This document shows, in pieces, positions 48,617-59,522 of a stretch of 64,000 nucleotides of DNA (position 1 is the stretch's first letter; each line of letters opens with the position of its first letter). Origin of the DNA: Bombyx mori (lineage: Eukaryota > Arthropoda > Insecta > Lepidoptera > Bombycidae). The notes below the pieces were generated by a model, which saw only the letters and a program-made list of their open reading frames with translations, made no database searches and was not told the DNA's origin. The DNA lies in the NCBI RefSeq assembly GCF_030269925.1, contig NC_085125.1:2601117-2665116 (forward strand). Reading direction: 5' to 3'. The position numbers were made by a program, and so were the translations under genes.

Positions 48617-49029
48617 AATTGATAGGTATTGAAATGTTGACCATAGATTATACACTTAATTTTGGGTTGACATCTGTCATGTTCGGGCATAATATTGTTA
48701 CTAAATTATATTGGATAATTATTTTAAGAAATTGAGAGTGGTGGACTTTCAATGTTGTTTCTTTTTTTTTCAGGTGAGATACCTGTTTTAGGTTTGCAAT
48801 GTGATTGTAATGTTTGTTACTTTTGCGTACGTTTTAAGCTATTAAAATAATAAACCCTTTGTTTTCAGAGCAACGCCATGTTTATTTCAGCTTACAATTC
48901 CTATTTATAATTCTTAGTAAATTTTAATAGAAAAAGTGTTATATATGTATGTTTAGATATATACATATATAGATAATAAACACCCAGATAAAGATCAAAC
49001 AAACCTGTTCAACACAAAATGTTTAATCT

Positions 49030-49275
49030 ATATCTATACTAATATTTAAATCTACAATGGTTTTGACGGATGTTCCGTTATAACTACTGAACCATACATC
49101 CGATTGACTTGAAACATGGTATCCATGTAGAAAATACATGTACTTAATGGATAGGCTATTTATATGAGTGTTGGACTCCCTACACCAGTTGCGGGGGTGT
49201 TACTGATGAAAATCTTTCTGGGAGTGAGAAATAATAATGTTAATTTTGAATGCCCAGCGAAGCGGACGGGTACAG
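49030..49275 (+). repeat. Dispersed AT-rich repeat
   Basis: CTATACTAATATTTAAATCT, then ACTACTGAACCATACATCCG, to GAATGCCCAGCGAAGCGGAC: the common layout of moth non-coding repeats. Class unknown. Confidence 0.45.
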
Positions 49276-49449
49276 CTATATAATAAAATAAAAAATATAA
49301 TATCATAATATATAGTAAATAATATAATAAAATAGTAAAATCAGTTTTAGTTACACTAATTTTGTAGGAAAATAAACTCATATCTAATACAAAATCACGA
49401 TTAACAACAAACGATGAAGGTAACAACATCGTGTAATAAAAATTTTCGA

Positions 49450-49800
49450 GTTAAATTTGCTTATTCAATGGCTATAATGGTTGCGCGTTTGAGATATGGT
49501 ACTGGCGGCGTATGTTGCGCATTCTTCGGACGGTTTTCCAGACGAACGCCTCCATCCTCAACGAGCTAAAAGTTGATCAGACGCTATCAACCATATATAT
49601 GCCTATATATATAGTGCTCCAGTATTTTGGTCATATAGCAAGAACGTGACAACGTGGAAAGACCCGTAGTGACGGGTAAAGTGGATGTAAGGCGATCCAG
49701 AGGTCGGAGCCAAAAAACGTGGAGTAGAAAGTCCGAGCACCTGGACAAGAGACTCAGCGACGAACTTCACTGTGCCCCTGACCGACATAAGTGACTACAA
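49450..49800 (+). pseudogene. LINE ORF2 C-terminal remnant
   Basis: Broken + frames give NASILNELKVDQTL, LQYFGHIAR, then VTGKVDVRRSRGRSQKTWS and CAPDRHKW, matching the C-terminal tail of RTE/BovB-like ORF2 proteins. Stops and frame changes are present. Confidence 0.6.
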
Positions 49801-49832
49801 ATCACAATTTAGACCTGTTTAGGTCTGTTATT

Positions 49833-50012
49833 ACTGTTGGTAGGACCTCTTGTGAGTCCGCGCGGGTAGGTAACACCATCCTGTCTATTTCTGCCGTGAA
49901 GCAGTAATGCGTTTCGGCTTGAAGGGCGGGGCAGCTGTTGTAACTATACTGAGACCTTAGAACTGATATCTCAAGGTGGGTGGCGTAAGCCATCTAAGCA
50001 ATATAAAAATAA
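49833..50012 (+). repeat. Bm1 SINE with internal deletion
   Basis: It starts TTACTGTTGGTAGGACC, jumps from GGTGGGTGGCG to AAGCCATCTAAGCAATA. About 70 bases of the usual 3' part are missing. Confidence 0.88.
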
Positions 50013-50065
50013 AAAAAGTATAGATCTGTCTGATCAAATGTCTGTAGAGAGGCTGTTTTCTACAC

Positions 50066-50292
50066 CATTAGAGTCCTCACGGGTAGTTTCTATTGCCCTG
50101 TGTATTTCTACTGCGTAGGAATCATGCAGTCCAGTTTTTAGGGTTGCACAGTCATAATATTATAGACCTCAAGTCTCAAGTTAGCTGAGGGCGCTTATGT
50201 TCCCTTTACATCTATACGCTCTGGTAATCGCCAAACACCTGGTGGACTGGAACCTCATCTGCCGAACTAGATTAAGAAAATATAAAAAAAAA
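50066..50292 (+). repeat. Very old Bm1-related SINE
   Basis: Only scattered Bm1 blocks remain (CTCACGGGTAG, CCCTGTGTATTTCTACTGCG, AACACCTGGTGGACTGG), then an A-rich end. Confidence 0.5.
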
Positions 50293-50769
50293 CCTCACAT
50301 ACTTTTCGTAAATACACAAGCAATTGAAAGTTTTACCAAGAAAACCCGTAGCATAACAGAGCTTTGAGATTCGCGTAGCTTATTCCGCAAAGCTTCGACG
50401 TGACAAATTACCTGCCAAACTTATTGAATGCCATTGGAAAGCAATTGAAAATTTAGTATCGATTTATTTGTAATCTTCAATTACTGCGGTGAAATATTGA
50501 ATTGAATAAAACCGCTATCGCGTGAGAGTATTTTGAACATTATTTTTAATATTATGTCAACTAATTAAGGAAATAAAAAACCTGTCTTCAAATCCTTAAT
50601 AAATTAAAGAAGCCATATTATGTTTCTTGAAATGTACCGTGTAATACGTAGGGTATTTAAAAAAGCTGAGTTTAATTCACCAGGCTGAGCCCTCGTGAGT
50701 TCGCCTACACGTTAGATGAACCTAGTATAATAAGCATTTGAGGGTAAACAAAAAAAAAGTTTTTTTTTG

Positions 50770-51226
50770 GCGAAAGAGGGTTTTTTTTATTTTTTTATTG
50801 CTTGGATGAATGGACGAGCTCACAGCCCACCTGGTGTTAAGTGGTTACTGGAGCCCATAGACATCTACAACGTAAATGAGCCACCCACCTTGAGATATAA
50901 GATCTAAGGTCTCAATTATAGTTACAACGGCTGCCCCACCCTTCAAACCGAAACGTATTACTGCTTCACGGCAGAAATAGGCAGGGTGGTGGTACCTACC
51001 CGTGCGGACTCACAAGAGGTCCTACCATCAGTAATTACGCAAATTATAATTTTGCGGGTTTCATTTTTATTACACGATGTTATTCCTTCACCATGGAAAT
51101 CAATCGTGAACATTTGTTGAGTACGTATTTCATTAGAAAAATTGGTACCCGCCTGCGGGATTCGAACACCGTTGCATCGCTACACACGAATGCACCGGAC
51201 GTCTTATCCTTTAGGCCACGACGACT
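50770..51226 (-). repeat. Bm1 SINE, full length
   Basis: Poly(T)-TTATTGCTTGGATGAATG through to the tRNA-like head TTTAGGCCACGACGAC. A direct (TTCAA)n run follows the 5' end at 51,233-51,251. Confidence 0.93.
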
Positions 51227-51316
51227 TTTTTCAATTCAATTCAATTCAATTAATGAAAAAGAAATGCGTTGCAGTTGGAGATGTTGTTACTTCTATCTCA
51301 TATCCATGTACGCCCT

Positions 51317-51372
51317 GGTGGTGGTGGTGGTTGGTGATCTGGTGGTGGTGGTTGGTGATCTGGTGGTGGTTG
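51317..51372 (+). repeat. G-rich minisatellite
   Basis: About 2.5 copies of a ~22-base unit built from GGTGGTGGT plus TGGTGATCT. The many GG runs on the + strand could form a two-layer G-quadruplex. It sits between a full-length Bm1 and an older SINE fragment. Confidence 0.75.
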
Positions 51373-51387
51373 CGCGTCTTGGGATCT

Positions 51388-51560
51388 GCCATAGGTAGGT
51401 AACACCAACTATTTCTACTGCGCAGTAAATTGCTTTCCGGTTTGAAGGGTGGAACAGTCGAACATACAATTGAAACACGGACCTCATGTCTCAAAATGGC
51501 TGACGACGTGCACGTTATGATGACCGCGGACTCCGGTAACGTATTAACATTAGTAAATAA
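51388..51560 (+). repeat. Old Bm1-related SINE
   Basis: CATAGGTAGGTAACACCAAC, then GGTTTGAAGGGTGGAACAGT and CTCATGTCTCAAAATGGC. Same diverged type as 43675-43800 in reverse. Confidence 0.55.
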
Positions 51561-51717
51561 TGTAGTGTATCAAATTATTTAAATTTAAATAAATAATAAA
51601 GGGCATATAATATTTTCAGAGTTGCGTATTTATAGGTTCACATATTTTAAATGCAACAGTTAAATATTAAAATGAACTTCGGAATCTGGAACATGGGATA
51701 TGTGTTGATATCGTTTT

Positions 51718-52081
51718 CACGTCCTTACGGATCCATCAGATCCAATAACGTTTGCACTAGACGCCTTCAGCTCTAACACTAGGAGCAGGCTTAGGGACCC
51801 CGGTAACCGTACTCGTCGAACTAGACAAAGAGTTCGCCGTGCAACCTAACCCATGAATCAGCTCGCTGAGTTTCTCGCCGGATCTTCTCAGCGGGTTGCG
51901 ATTCCGATCCGGTAGTAGATTCATTCGCGAAGCAGCTGCTCTTGAGCTGTTAGGTCTCCTTCGGAGGCGCTCGGGTAAACAAATCCCACCCCTCCTGGCT
52001 GAGCCTTTGCTCGCCCACCTGTCCTGGTGAAACTGGAAAGGCCTCCGGGCCACCAGTAATCCTTCAATCATAAAAAAAAAA
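51718..52081 (+). repeat. Family B LINE 3' end with 11-bp TSD
   Basis: It starts CACGTCCTTACGGATCC and ends with AATCATAAAAAAAAAA. It is flanked by GATATCGTTTT at 51707-51717 and 52082-52092. The A tail and TSD show it is a 5'-truncated retrotransposition product. A minus copy of the same subtype is at 28690-29060. Confidence 0.8.
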
Positions 52082-52092
52082 GATATCGTTTT

Positions 52093-53150
52093 GACAATAG
52101 GCCAAGCGAAGAGTAATAAAAGTGTAAAAGACACATGCTGTAGTCATCAAATAGACAACAGTATGTTCTCTGTCTGGTAGAAATTTAAATATCTACAATT
52201 TCTCTTTCAATTTTAATAGATTAAAATTATTTTTTTCGCTGTTAGAATTTATTCATGTTGTATGGTTACCAAAACATACTTTACACAACACGCAAATTTT
52301 AATAGTTTTACGCCGGTAAAGTTATTGATTAAAATAACATTTCAAGAATCTGTAAAAATGACAATTTGGAGCATTTTTCACGAGAATCGTGTGAATTCTT
52401 AACGAATAACGTCGATAATATTTTTATTTCGATCAAAGAAACCTTTGGTCTTTAAGGCCTATTTGTCTTCAAAAGAAATAGTAGACATATCGACTGCCTG
52501 GACGTACTTAGGAAATATATTTTGGGAAATCTTTTTGTTTAATAATATAGAAAAAATGACCAACGAATGACATATATTTTATCGATTCAATTCTAAAGAC
52601 AGATTTAAAGTTACTATTAAAACCTATGACACACGGCTGTTAATGTTTAAAAAACCTTAATTTCTTAAGACTATAACCACGCCATCTATAGTACATGAAT
52701 GTTATTATATGAAAGCTACCCGATCTCGCTTCGCTTCGGCAACTGTAATTTATTATTCATTATTAAAATAGGATGGCAGATTTTCTTCATATTTACTTTA
52801 TATAACTTATATTTTGGGTAATTCAAACTATATCACAATAATATTAGTCAAGTTGATAACGTATAGTAGTTAAAAATATGCACAATTTCCCCGAACGTTA
52901 ACTTTAAATTCAACTATAAATAAAAGCGTCAATCTGTTTATGATTTCCTTTTCCTTTTTTTATTGTTTTAAAATTTTGAAGTGATAACTTTTTATGGAGT
53001 GGTAAGCCATTTTCTTATATAACGCGTTACGAAACCAGCCTGTCTTCTCTTTCTTTCACGTATACGGCAGCGATATTGAGAACGTATATATGTAACTCTT
53101 AACTATTTATATCTCTTTTTCAATTAATATTACAATTTTCCTAACATTAT
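52093..53150. other. Unassigned AT-rich stretch
   Basis: No coding frame. A short scrap like the 22900 repeat (CTCGCTTCGCTTCGGCAACT) occurs near 52,720. Confidence 0.4.
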
Positions 53151-53163
53151 CATATTAATATAC

Positions 53164-53382
53164 ATGTAACCTCTATACGATTAATCCTTAAAGAGGTTAA
53201 TAGGTTATTTATGTCATTCTTCTATAGATGACATAAATAACATATTAACCTCTTTAAGGATTAATCGTATAGAGGTTACATCTCCCCCCCTTAAGAGGTT
53301 AATATGTTATTTATGTCATCTATAGAAGAATGATATAAATAACATATTAACCTCTTTAAGGATTAATCGTATAGAGGTTACA
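53164..53382. repeat. Two long palindromes in inverted arrangement
   Basis: Unit 1 has 54-base arms (53164-53217 and 53228-53281, one mismatch) around the 10-base loop TCTTCTATAG. Unit 2 (53291-53382) is the same hairpin lacking about 26 outer bases on its left, with loop CTATAGAAGA, the exact reverse complement of loop 1. CTCCCCCCC separates the units. A foldback-type MITE is likely. Confidence 0.85.
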
Positions 53383-54019
53383 TACATAAAATTTAAGTTA
53401 CAACCTAAGCTCAAGTTAAACAATTTCAATATTAAATAGTTCATCCCAGATTAGTTTGAGTTATGACTTCTGCCGGGCGTCCCTAGACACTCACGCTTTT
53501 TTAATTTTATTCAGGCTCTTGTGTCATGCTGCATTTCAACCTAACCAAAAACTAACAAGGTCAAGAATTAATTTATCCCAGTAGTATCTGATTATACTCG
53601 TTGAGTAATTGTGACATTATCTGTAGTGGACCGTATGATTATGATGGGCAAGGAACTTGATAAATAAACTCGCGAGGGTTGTACGTATAAAATTTGTATA
53701 TTTTAGAAATTTTATAATTCGCGTACAATAAGCACGGAAAAAAGAGAATGACAAATCTAAGACATTCCAAAATTCAAAATTCTAAAGTCAAACACCACAA
53801 CCACAACAATAAAAAAGGTTTTATACCAATTTGTTGGGTTTCCAACATTATCAAATTAATATTAATACCAAATTAAACGATACCGCCGAAATTCAGTTTT
53901 GTCACAGTGATGTTATGATTGAATTTTTATTGAATTCATTTAGTTTACAAACAGTGTAGTACTCGAAATGGTGGAAAAAGTAAAATGTAAATTTAGAACG
54001 GGAGATTAATAGATAAAGA

Positions 54020-54240
54020 GGAGATGTATGTGACTAGGAGATGTATGGAAATGGTGGTGTAAGGTAGAGGGGGAAGAAGTCGACCGAAGAAGACATGGTT
54101 GGAGTGTGTGAATGACGATATGAGAGAGAGAGGAGTAAGTGTTGAAGTAGCCACTGATGGAAGAGAATGGATTAGAAAAATTCGTTGTTCCGACCCCACA
54201 TGTAAGATGTAGACAAAACAGAAGAAGAAGAACGGAAGAT
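54020..54240 (+). pseudogene. LINE ORF2 C-terminal remnant with (GAA)n tail
   Basis: The + frame reads GRSRPKKTWLECVNDDMRER, then GREWIRKIRCSDPT and a stop, the usual last residues of RTE/BovB-like ORF2. An AGAAGAAGAAG tail follows. Confidence 0.7.
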
Positions 54241-54769
54241 TAAACTGTAAATATTATTAAGGTGATTTGCAAATTGCTTATATGCCGTTTTCAAATGTTT
54301 GGAATTATAACAGGGCACAACAAAAATAACAAAGATTCAAGGTAACGAGAAGAAATAACTTACAGTAAACTGATGTTCTACCATTGTATTATTGATAAGA
54401 TTTGAACACATGTTATCAACGAAAACTAGAAATTAGTAAAACTAAAATAAAATCTAACGTAATAAAAAAACAATCCATTGCCAGCTCTTCTTAGGACAGA
54501 GGCTAGTTTTAGTGAATTGGCGGTTAGTTCTTTTTGACGTTCAACAAGTATGCACTTTCATTTATGTTGAATAAAAAAATTTTGATTTGATTTAAGTCTG
54601 TTGAAATATAAGAAGAAATAAGAAAAATGAAATTAAGTATTGAAATATCTGCCAGACAGAGAACGTACTATTTTATAAAAAAAAACCGTCAACTTGTAAG
54701 CACATTACATAATATACGTTGAGGCTTCCCGGTTTCGTAGGGCTTAACCCGCGATACCCTACAAGGGAC

Positions 54770-55045
54770 TTCAGGGCGGTGCCCCGGTCACCGTCCTCGT
54801 CGAACCCGTTGCGACAAAGGGCTCGACGAGCAAATGAACCCACAGACACAACCCACTAAGTTTCTCGCAGGATCTTCTCAGTGGGTCGCGTTTCCGATCC
54901 GGTGGTAGATTCTGCGAAGCACTGCTCTTGCTAGGGCCAGTGCTAGCAACACTCCGGTTTGAGCCCCGCGAGCTCACCTACATGTTAGAGCGAAGCTGAA
55001 ATAGCCTCTCAAGGCTATCAGCATAGGTAGGAGAAAAAAAAGGGT
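54770..55045 (+). repeat. LINE-type 3'-end repeat (family B)
   Basis: CACCGTCCTCGTCGAACCCG, then GATCTTCTCAGTGGGTCGCG, TTTGAGCCCCGCGAGCTCAC, and an A-rich end GGAGAAAAAAAAGG. Confidence 0.68.
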
Positions 55046-55432
55046 GGTGCCAACCGCTGAACTTCCATCCCCTGCCGATTGTCGCCCCCCAACGTTTTAT
55101 CTCACCAAGCTCACGTTATTGGAGTTCTAATTATCACTGTTCACCTTAAAACACGTATACTCGACTGTATCCTATAATTGAAGTCTGAGTCTGACCGCAC
55201 GCTTGTTTCGCGCCTTTTTTCTGAGTACGGCCCTGGTTGTCTTTGTAAGAATTCAGGTCCACAAATTTACGTGTAACCATCGTAGACCGTAGCGCGTGGG
55301 CGGCGTAGTAAACATTGCGAATTCTTTCCTTGACATTTCGCAACATTACATGCTTATGTTGAGTTTCTCTCAGAGAGTATGTATGTATGAGAAAAAGTGA
55401 TACGCAATAGGAAACCAAATCTTACTAAATTC

Positions 55433-55676
55433 ACCGGTGGTAGGACATCTTGAGTCCGCAGGGGCAGGTACCATCGCCCTGCTTATTTCTGCCGTGAAGC
55501 AGTAATGCGTTTCGATTTAAAAGGTGGGGCAGCCGTTGTACTGTAAAAACTGAGACTTTAGACTTCACATCTCAAGGTAGGAGGCGGAATTTACGTTGTA
55601 GATGTCTATGAGCTCCGGTAACCACTTAATATCGGGTGGCCGTGAGCTCGTCCACCCATAGAAGCAATAAATACAA
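55433..55676 (+). repeat. Bm1 SINE, truncated near the GGTGGTAGGAC breakpoint
   Basis: It starts CCGGTGGTAGGACATCTTGA and ends CATAGAAGCAATAAATAC. Moderately diverged. Confidence 0.87.
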
Positions 55677-55726
55677 AGGTGTCCGAGATTATCGTCGAAC
55701 TTTGACGTTAGCGATATTCAGGCTTT

Positions 55727-56172
55727 TTTTTATTTATTTTTTATTGCTTAGATGGGTGGAAGAGCTCACAGCCCACCTGGTGTTAAGTGGTTATTGGAGC
55801 CCATAGACATCTACAACGTAAATGCGCCACCCACCTCGAGATATAAGTTCTAAGGTCTCAGTATAGTTACAACGGCTGCCCCACCCTTCGAACCGAAACG
55901 CATTACTGCTTCACGGCGGAAATAGGCGGGGTGGTGGTACCTACCCGTGCGGACTCCCAAGAGGTCCTACCACCATTGATTACGCAAATTATAATTTTGC
56001 GGGTTTGATTTTTATTACACGATGTTATTCCTTCACCGTGGAAGTCAATCGTGAACATTTGTTAAGTACGTATTTCATTAGAAAAATTGGTACCCGCCTG
56101 CGGGATTCGAACACAGGTGCATCGCTACATACGAATGCACCGGACGTCTTATCCTTTAGGCCACGACGACTT
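55727..56172 (-). repeat. Bm1 SINE, full length
   Basis: From poly(T)-TTATTGCTTAGATGGG to TTAGGCCACGACGACTTC, with the complete tRNA-like head. With the + copy ending at 55676 it forms a tail-to-tail inverted pair about 50 bases apart. Confidence 0.93.
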
Positions 56173-56382
56173 CAAATATCCTGTGTTCAGTCATAGCTAC
56201 CCCGTACAAATGCTTTTCGATCTTTATTTTTGGTTGTCTAGTAGATAAGGCAATAAAGATTAAGTCCGCCCCTGTATGTGCACGTGAGGTGTAATAAATA
56301 AATAAAAATGAACAGCCTGAACGCAATTCAATCAATCTGTGACGATATTTGACTTATATATAATAGATTATAACTTATAGAT

Positions 56383-56564
56383 AATGCGTTTCGGTTTGAA
56401 GGTTGGGTAGCCGTTGTAACTATACTGAGACCTTAGAACTTATATCTCAAGGTGGGTGGCGCATTTACATTGTAGATGTCTATGGGCTCCAGTAACCACT
56501 TAACACCAGGTGAGCTGTGAGCTCGTCAACCCATCTAAGCAATAAAAAAAAAAAAAGATTTTCG
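56383..56564 (+). repeat. Bm1 SINE 3' part
   Basis: It starts AATGCGTTTCGGTTTGAAGG and ends CTAAGCAATA plus 14 A/G bases. Confidence 0.9.
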
Positions 56565-57129
56565 AATAGTCCTAGTAGAGTCCTTCATTAAACATTTACA
56601 AACGTAATCAAATTATTTAGCTTGAAAATGTGTATGACATATATAATTCAATGCTTAAGTTTTTTTTTTTTCAATACCTTTGCAGCTGCGGTTTTTGTGT
56701 TTGAAGCTGTAAACACCACAGCGACCTTTGATCGCGGAGTTGGAGTCTCTTTTTGCGGTTGACCCTCCGAATTGATCCTGCAAATCCTATTGCAAGACTA
56801 AACAGTGGTAACCACTAGTGCGGACTCAGGACTCTGTGACGTAATACAGTTTACTAGCAATTTCGAATGTCAATTTTCTATTTGTGTTTATTTTCATAAA
56901 TTGTTATGTTTCGGAATTTTTGGTGTGCAATATGAATCTTTAAAGTTTTAGGAATAATGTCGGATATCCATTGCTTCATTTATTCGAATCAAACTCTTTA
57001 AATTGTGTTTAGAGCTAATATACTTATTATATTATATGTTACTAGGATATATTTACAGTTATATACAGTAGTACAGTACATTTATATATTAAATATATGT
57101 AATCTAATAGACAAAGAGCAAACAAACTT

Positions 57130-57225
57130 GTTCGTCACCCAATGTTTACATGTAATGCGAATCGAACCCACGAACTCCGGTCTCTAAGTCAAACGCACTA
57201 GAAATTGGGCCGCCAGACCAGTTAT
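57130..57225 (-). repeat. tRNA-like SINE head fragment
   Basis: On the minus strand a B-box-like GTGGGTTCGATTCGC follows a box-A-like TCTGGCGGCCCA. It looks like the head of a tRNA-derived SINE rather than a functional tRNA. Confidence 0.4.
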
Positions 57226-57487
57226 TTTGACAAATAAATCTCAAAACCATAGAATTCGAGTATGTAAAATTCAATTCAATTTCTTTTTATTAACTAAATT
57301 CAATCTATTTGACTTGTTCTATATTAATCATTATACAAACTTCCTAATAGGCTTCCAAATAGGAAGATCAACGCCGTAATGATTATCCGCTATGCTGAAA
57401 GCATCAAATTCCAACGACATGGACGTAACAGTGATATGAAAAACTAAATATATATTATTATGTAATTTCACAGGGGATTCTTATTAT

Positions 57488-57650
57488 TGTTACGCGCTGG
57501 GGCTCGGGTTAAATAAAACTTTTACAGAAGTACAGATTAAAACTATTCAATATTTAGAGCACTTAAGGAACACTTTACAATCGTAATACTTCTTTCGCTT
57601 CGCTTCAGGTGATCCGTTCCCTGTTTCGCTTCGAGTAGAACCGATTACTG
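57488..57650 (-). mobile_element. Truncated family D LTR
   Basis: It begins TGTTACGCGCTGGGGCTCGG and includes TCAGGTGATCCGTTCCCTGT and TTTCGCTTCGAGTAG. It then breaks off into LINE sequence. Confidence 0.8.
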
Positions 57651-57985
57651 AACCGAAAGATTCTGAGTAGAGACCACGCACTGGTAAGCGTCCTACACTG
57701 GGACGGCCATTTACCAGATGGACCAAAGACCTTTTTTTTCTTAACGCTGGGGAATCCAATCCCCATCGAGCCCCACCACTCCAACTCCACGAAACCCACG
57801 GTACCGAACAGTGCGCGCCGAAGATTCGCCGTCGCCGGTACCCGTCCTGAGATGGGCCAAAGACCTAGTGAAAATTGCTGGGTCACGTTGGACGCAGGTG
57901 ACTACGGACCGGCTGCACTGGAGACGATTGTAGAGGCCCATGTTCAGCACTGGACAGCTATATGCTGAGATGATGATGATGATCA
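57651..57985 (+). pseudogene. RTE-type LINE ORF2 tail, split by an insertion
   Basis: The left piece reads GKRPTLGRPFTRWTKD. The right piece (from 57851) reads KDLVKIAGSRWTQV, then DRLHWRRL and a stop. This is the same C-terminal region as the intact LINE at 38.5 kb but a different member. It ends with a (GAT)n tail at ~57,970. Confidence 0.75.
57733..57850 (-). repeat. Retroposed fragment with ~15-bp TSD inside the LINE remnant
   Basis: The T-run, then TTAACGCTGGGGAATCC and CGCCGAAGATTCGCCGTCGC. Flanks GATGGACCAAAGACC and GATGGGCCAAAGACC (one mismatch) are the duplicated target within the host LINE. The source family was not recognised. Confidence 0.75.
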
Positions 57986-58280
57986 TGAGCTTCGTCAGTG
58001 CAGCACAAGATTAAATTGAATAATTCATAATCTTTATAACGTCAATGTGATGGCCGAAGCTAATAAAAAAAAAACTCAGTCTTCAAAATTCCTCACCAGT
58101 TTCTTTGTTATCGGATTCTTTGTCAAGAATGAATTTTTACCCCTGAAATTAGCCCCAAATACACTTGACCTAATAAAAGATTCTTTGATAACGTAAATAA
58201 GGATAATGAAAAAAAAAAAAAGTAATCTTGAATGTTTCTTGTCCTCTCCGATGCGTGGTTGCATAAATTTAAATTTATAT

Positions 58281-58552
58281 TGTTAGGCGCTGGGGTTCTG
58301 GATAAATAAATGTTCCATCTTTTTTTTCCTACCTATGCTGATAGCCTTGAGACGCTATTTCAGCTTTTCCTTGACGTGTAGGCGAGCTCACGGGGCTCAA
58401 ACCGGGAGTGTTGCTAACACTGGCCCTAGTAAGAGCAGTGCTTCTCAGAATCTACTATCACCGGATCGGAATGGCGACCCACTGAGAAGATACGGCGAGA
58501 AATTCAGCAGGCTGTGTTCCACCAAAGTACAACGTGAAACTGTATTTACTAG
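58281..58552 (-). mobile_element. Family D LTR interrupted by a family B copy
   Basis: The LTR start TGTTAGGCGCTGGGG at 58281-58317 resumes as TGTTCCACCAAAGTACAAC at 58515. It is lost after about 58,552. Confidence 0.72.
58318..58514 (-). repeat. Family B LINE 3' end inserted into an LTR (7-bp TSD)
   Basis: T-run, then TTGAGACGCTATTTCAGC, CTAGTAAGAGCAGTGCTTCT and GAGAAATTCAGCAGGCTG. TGTTCCA is duplicated at 58311-58317 and 58515-58521. Confidence 0.75.
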
Positions 58553-59271
58553 GCAAAAAACACGCGACCTTTAACATTTATCGCCGACAAAGAGATTCAG
58601 TCATGCATTAATAATGAGTAAACAAGTAATTAACAATAACAAGATTGCATTTAATTACTCGCGAACGGTTCACATCTGAGACTCTCCGCGGATTCGTGTC
58701 AGGCTAATTAACAGCGAATTCAATTCTCGAAATGCGTTATCAGTTCTCCATGCACGCTACACGGGAACGATTTGCGGACTTTAAAACTTTCCGAGGTGGG
58801 TCGCGTGCGATTAAAACTATCGAGGGGCAAAAAGGTTATTAAATTTGTGACGATTAATCTATCGTGAAGTTCGACTATCTGTATTATTTTTTTGCCGCGA
58901 GAATAATAAATGTTTTTTAATTTTATGTTGCCACTCCTGACGACGAAAAGCGGCTGTTGTTTCAATGTAATTAGGATCTTCATGTTCGATATGTGAGGGA
59001 GCTACGGCTCAGCCTTATTATTGCACTAATAACTTTGTAACCTAAATAATATGTCATGAGCATTTTCAGATGGATTCTCGGAATGACCATAATTCTAACT
59101 AGCATAATAAATAATATGAAATGAATATTCGATTAGGTAAATAAATGAGCCATCTTGGGATGGCTGGCAGATGAAACATTGATATTAATTTGTACAGGTA
59201 TAAAAAAGGATAGTTTACGACAGGAAATTCATGTGGTATAATGTAAAACCAGACGATGACCGAACTCTGCT

Positions 59272-59520
59272 CGATTTTTTTTTGATAACGCCATCTTGGT
59301 GTGTCTCTTTAAAGCGGCTAGTTGCCCTCAATCAAGGAAAATAGTTTTATTATTCGCCAGTAGATGTCGGGAAGAGTTGATTATTGATTATTGAAAACAC
59401 GAATAAAACAACATTTTCTGAAAATAAATCGTAGCTAAATCGATTTATCGCCCCCGAAATTCCCTGTACACTAAATTTTATGAAAATCGTTGGAGCCGTT
59501 TCCGAGATTCAGATTATATA
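59272..59520 (+). repeat. Dispersed repeat H, first part of the interrupted copy
   Basis: TTTTTTTTGATAACGCCATC to CCGAGATTCAGATTATAT, matching 32700-32935. The remainder (AATATACAAGAATTGCTCGT onward) is at 60182-60221, after the transposon. It carries an extra GATTATT relative to the other copy. Confidence 0.8.
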
Positions 59521-59522
59521 TA

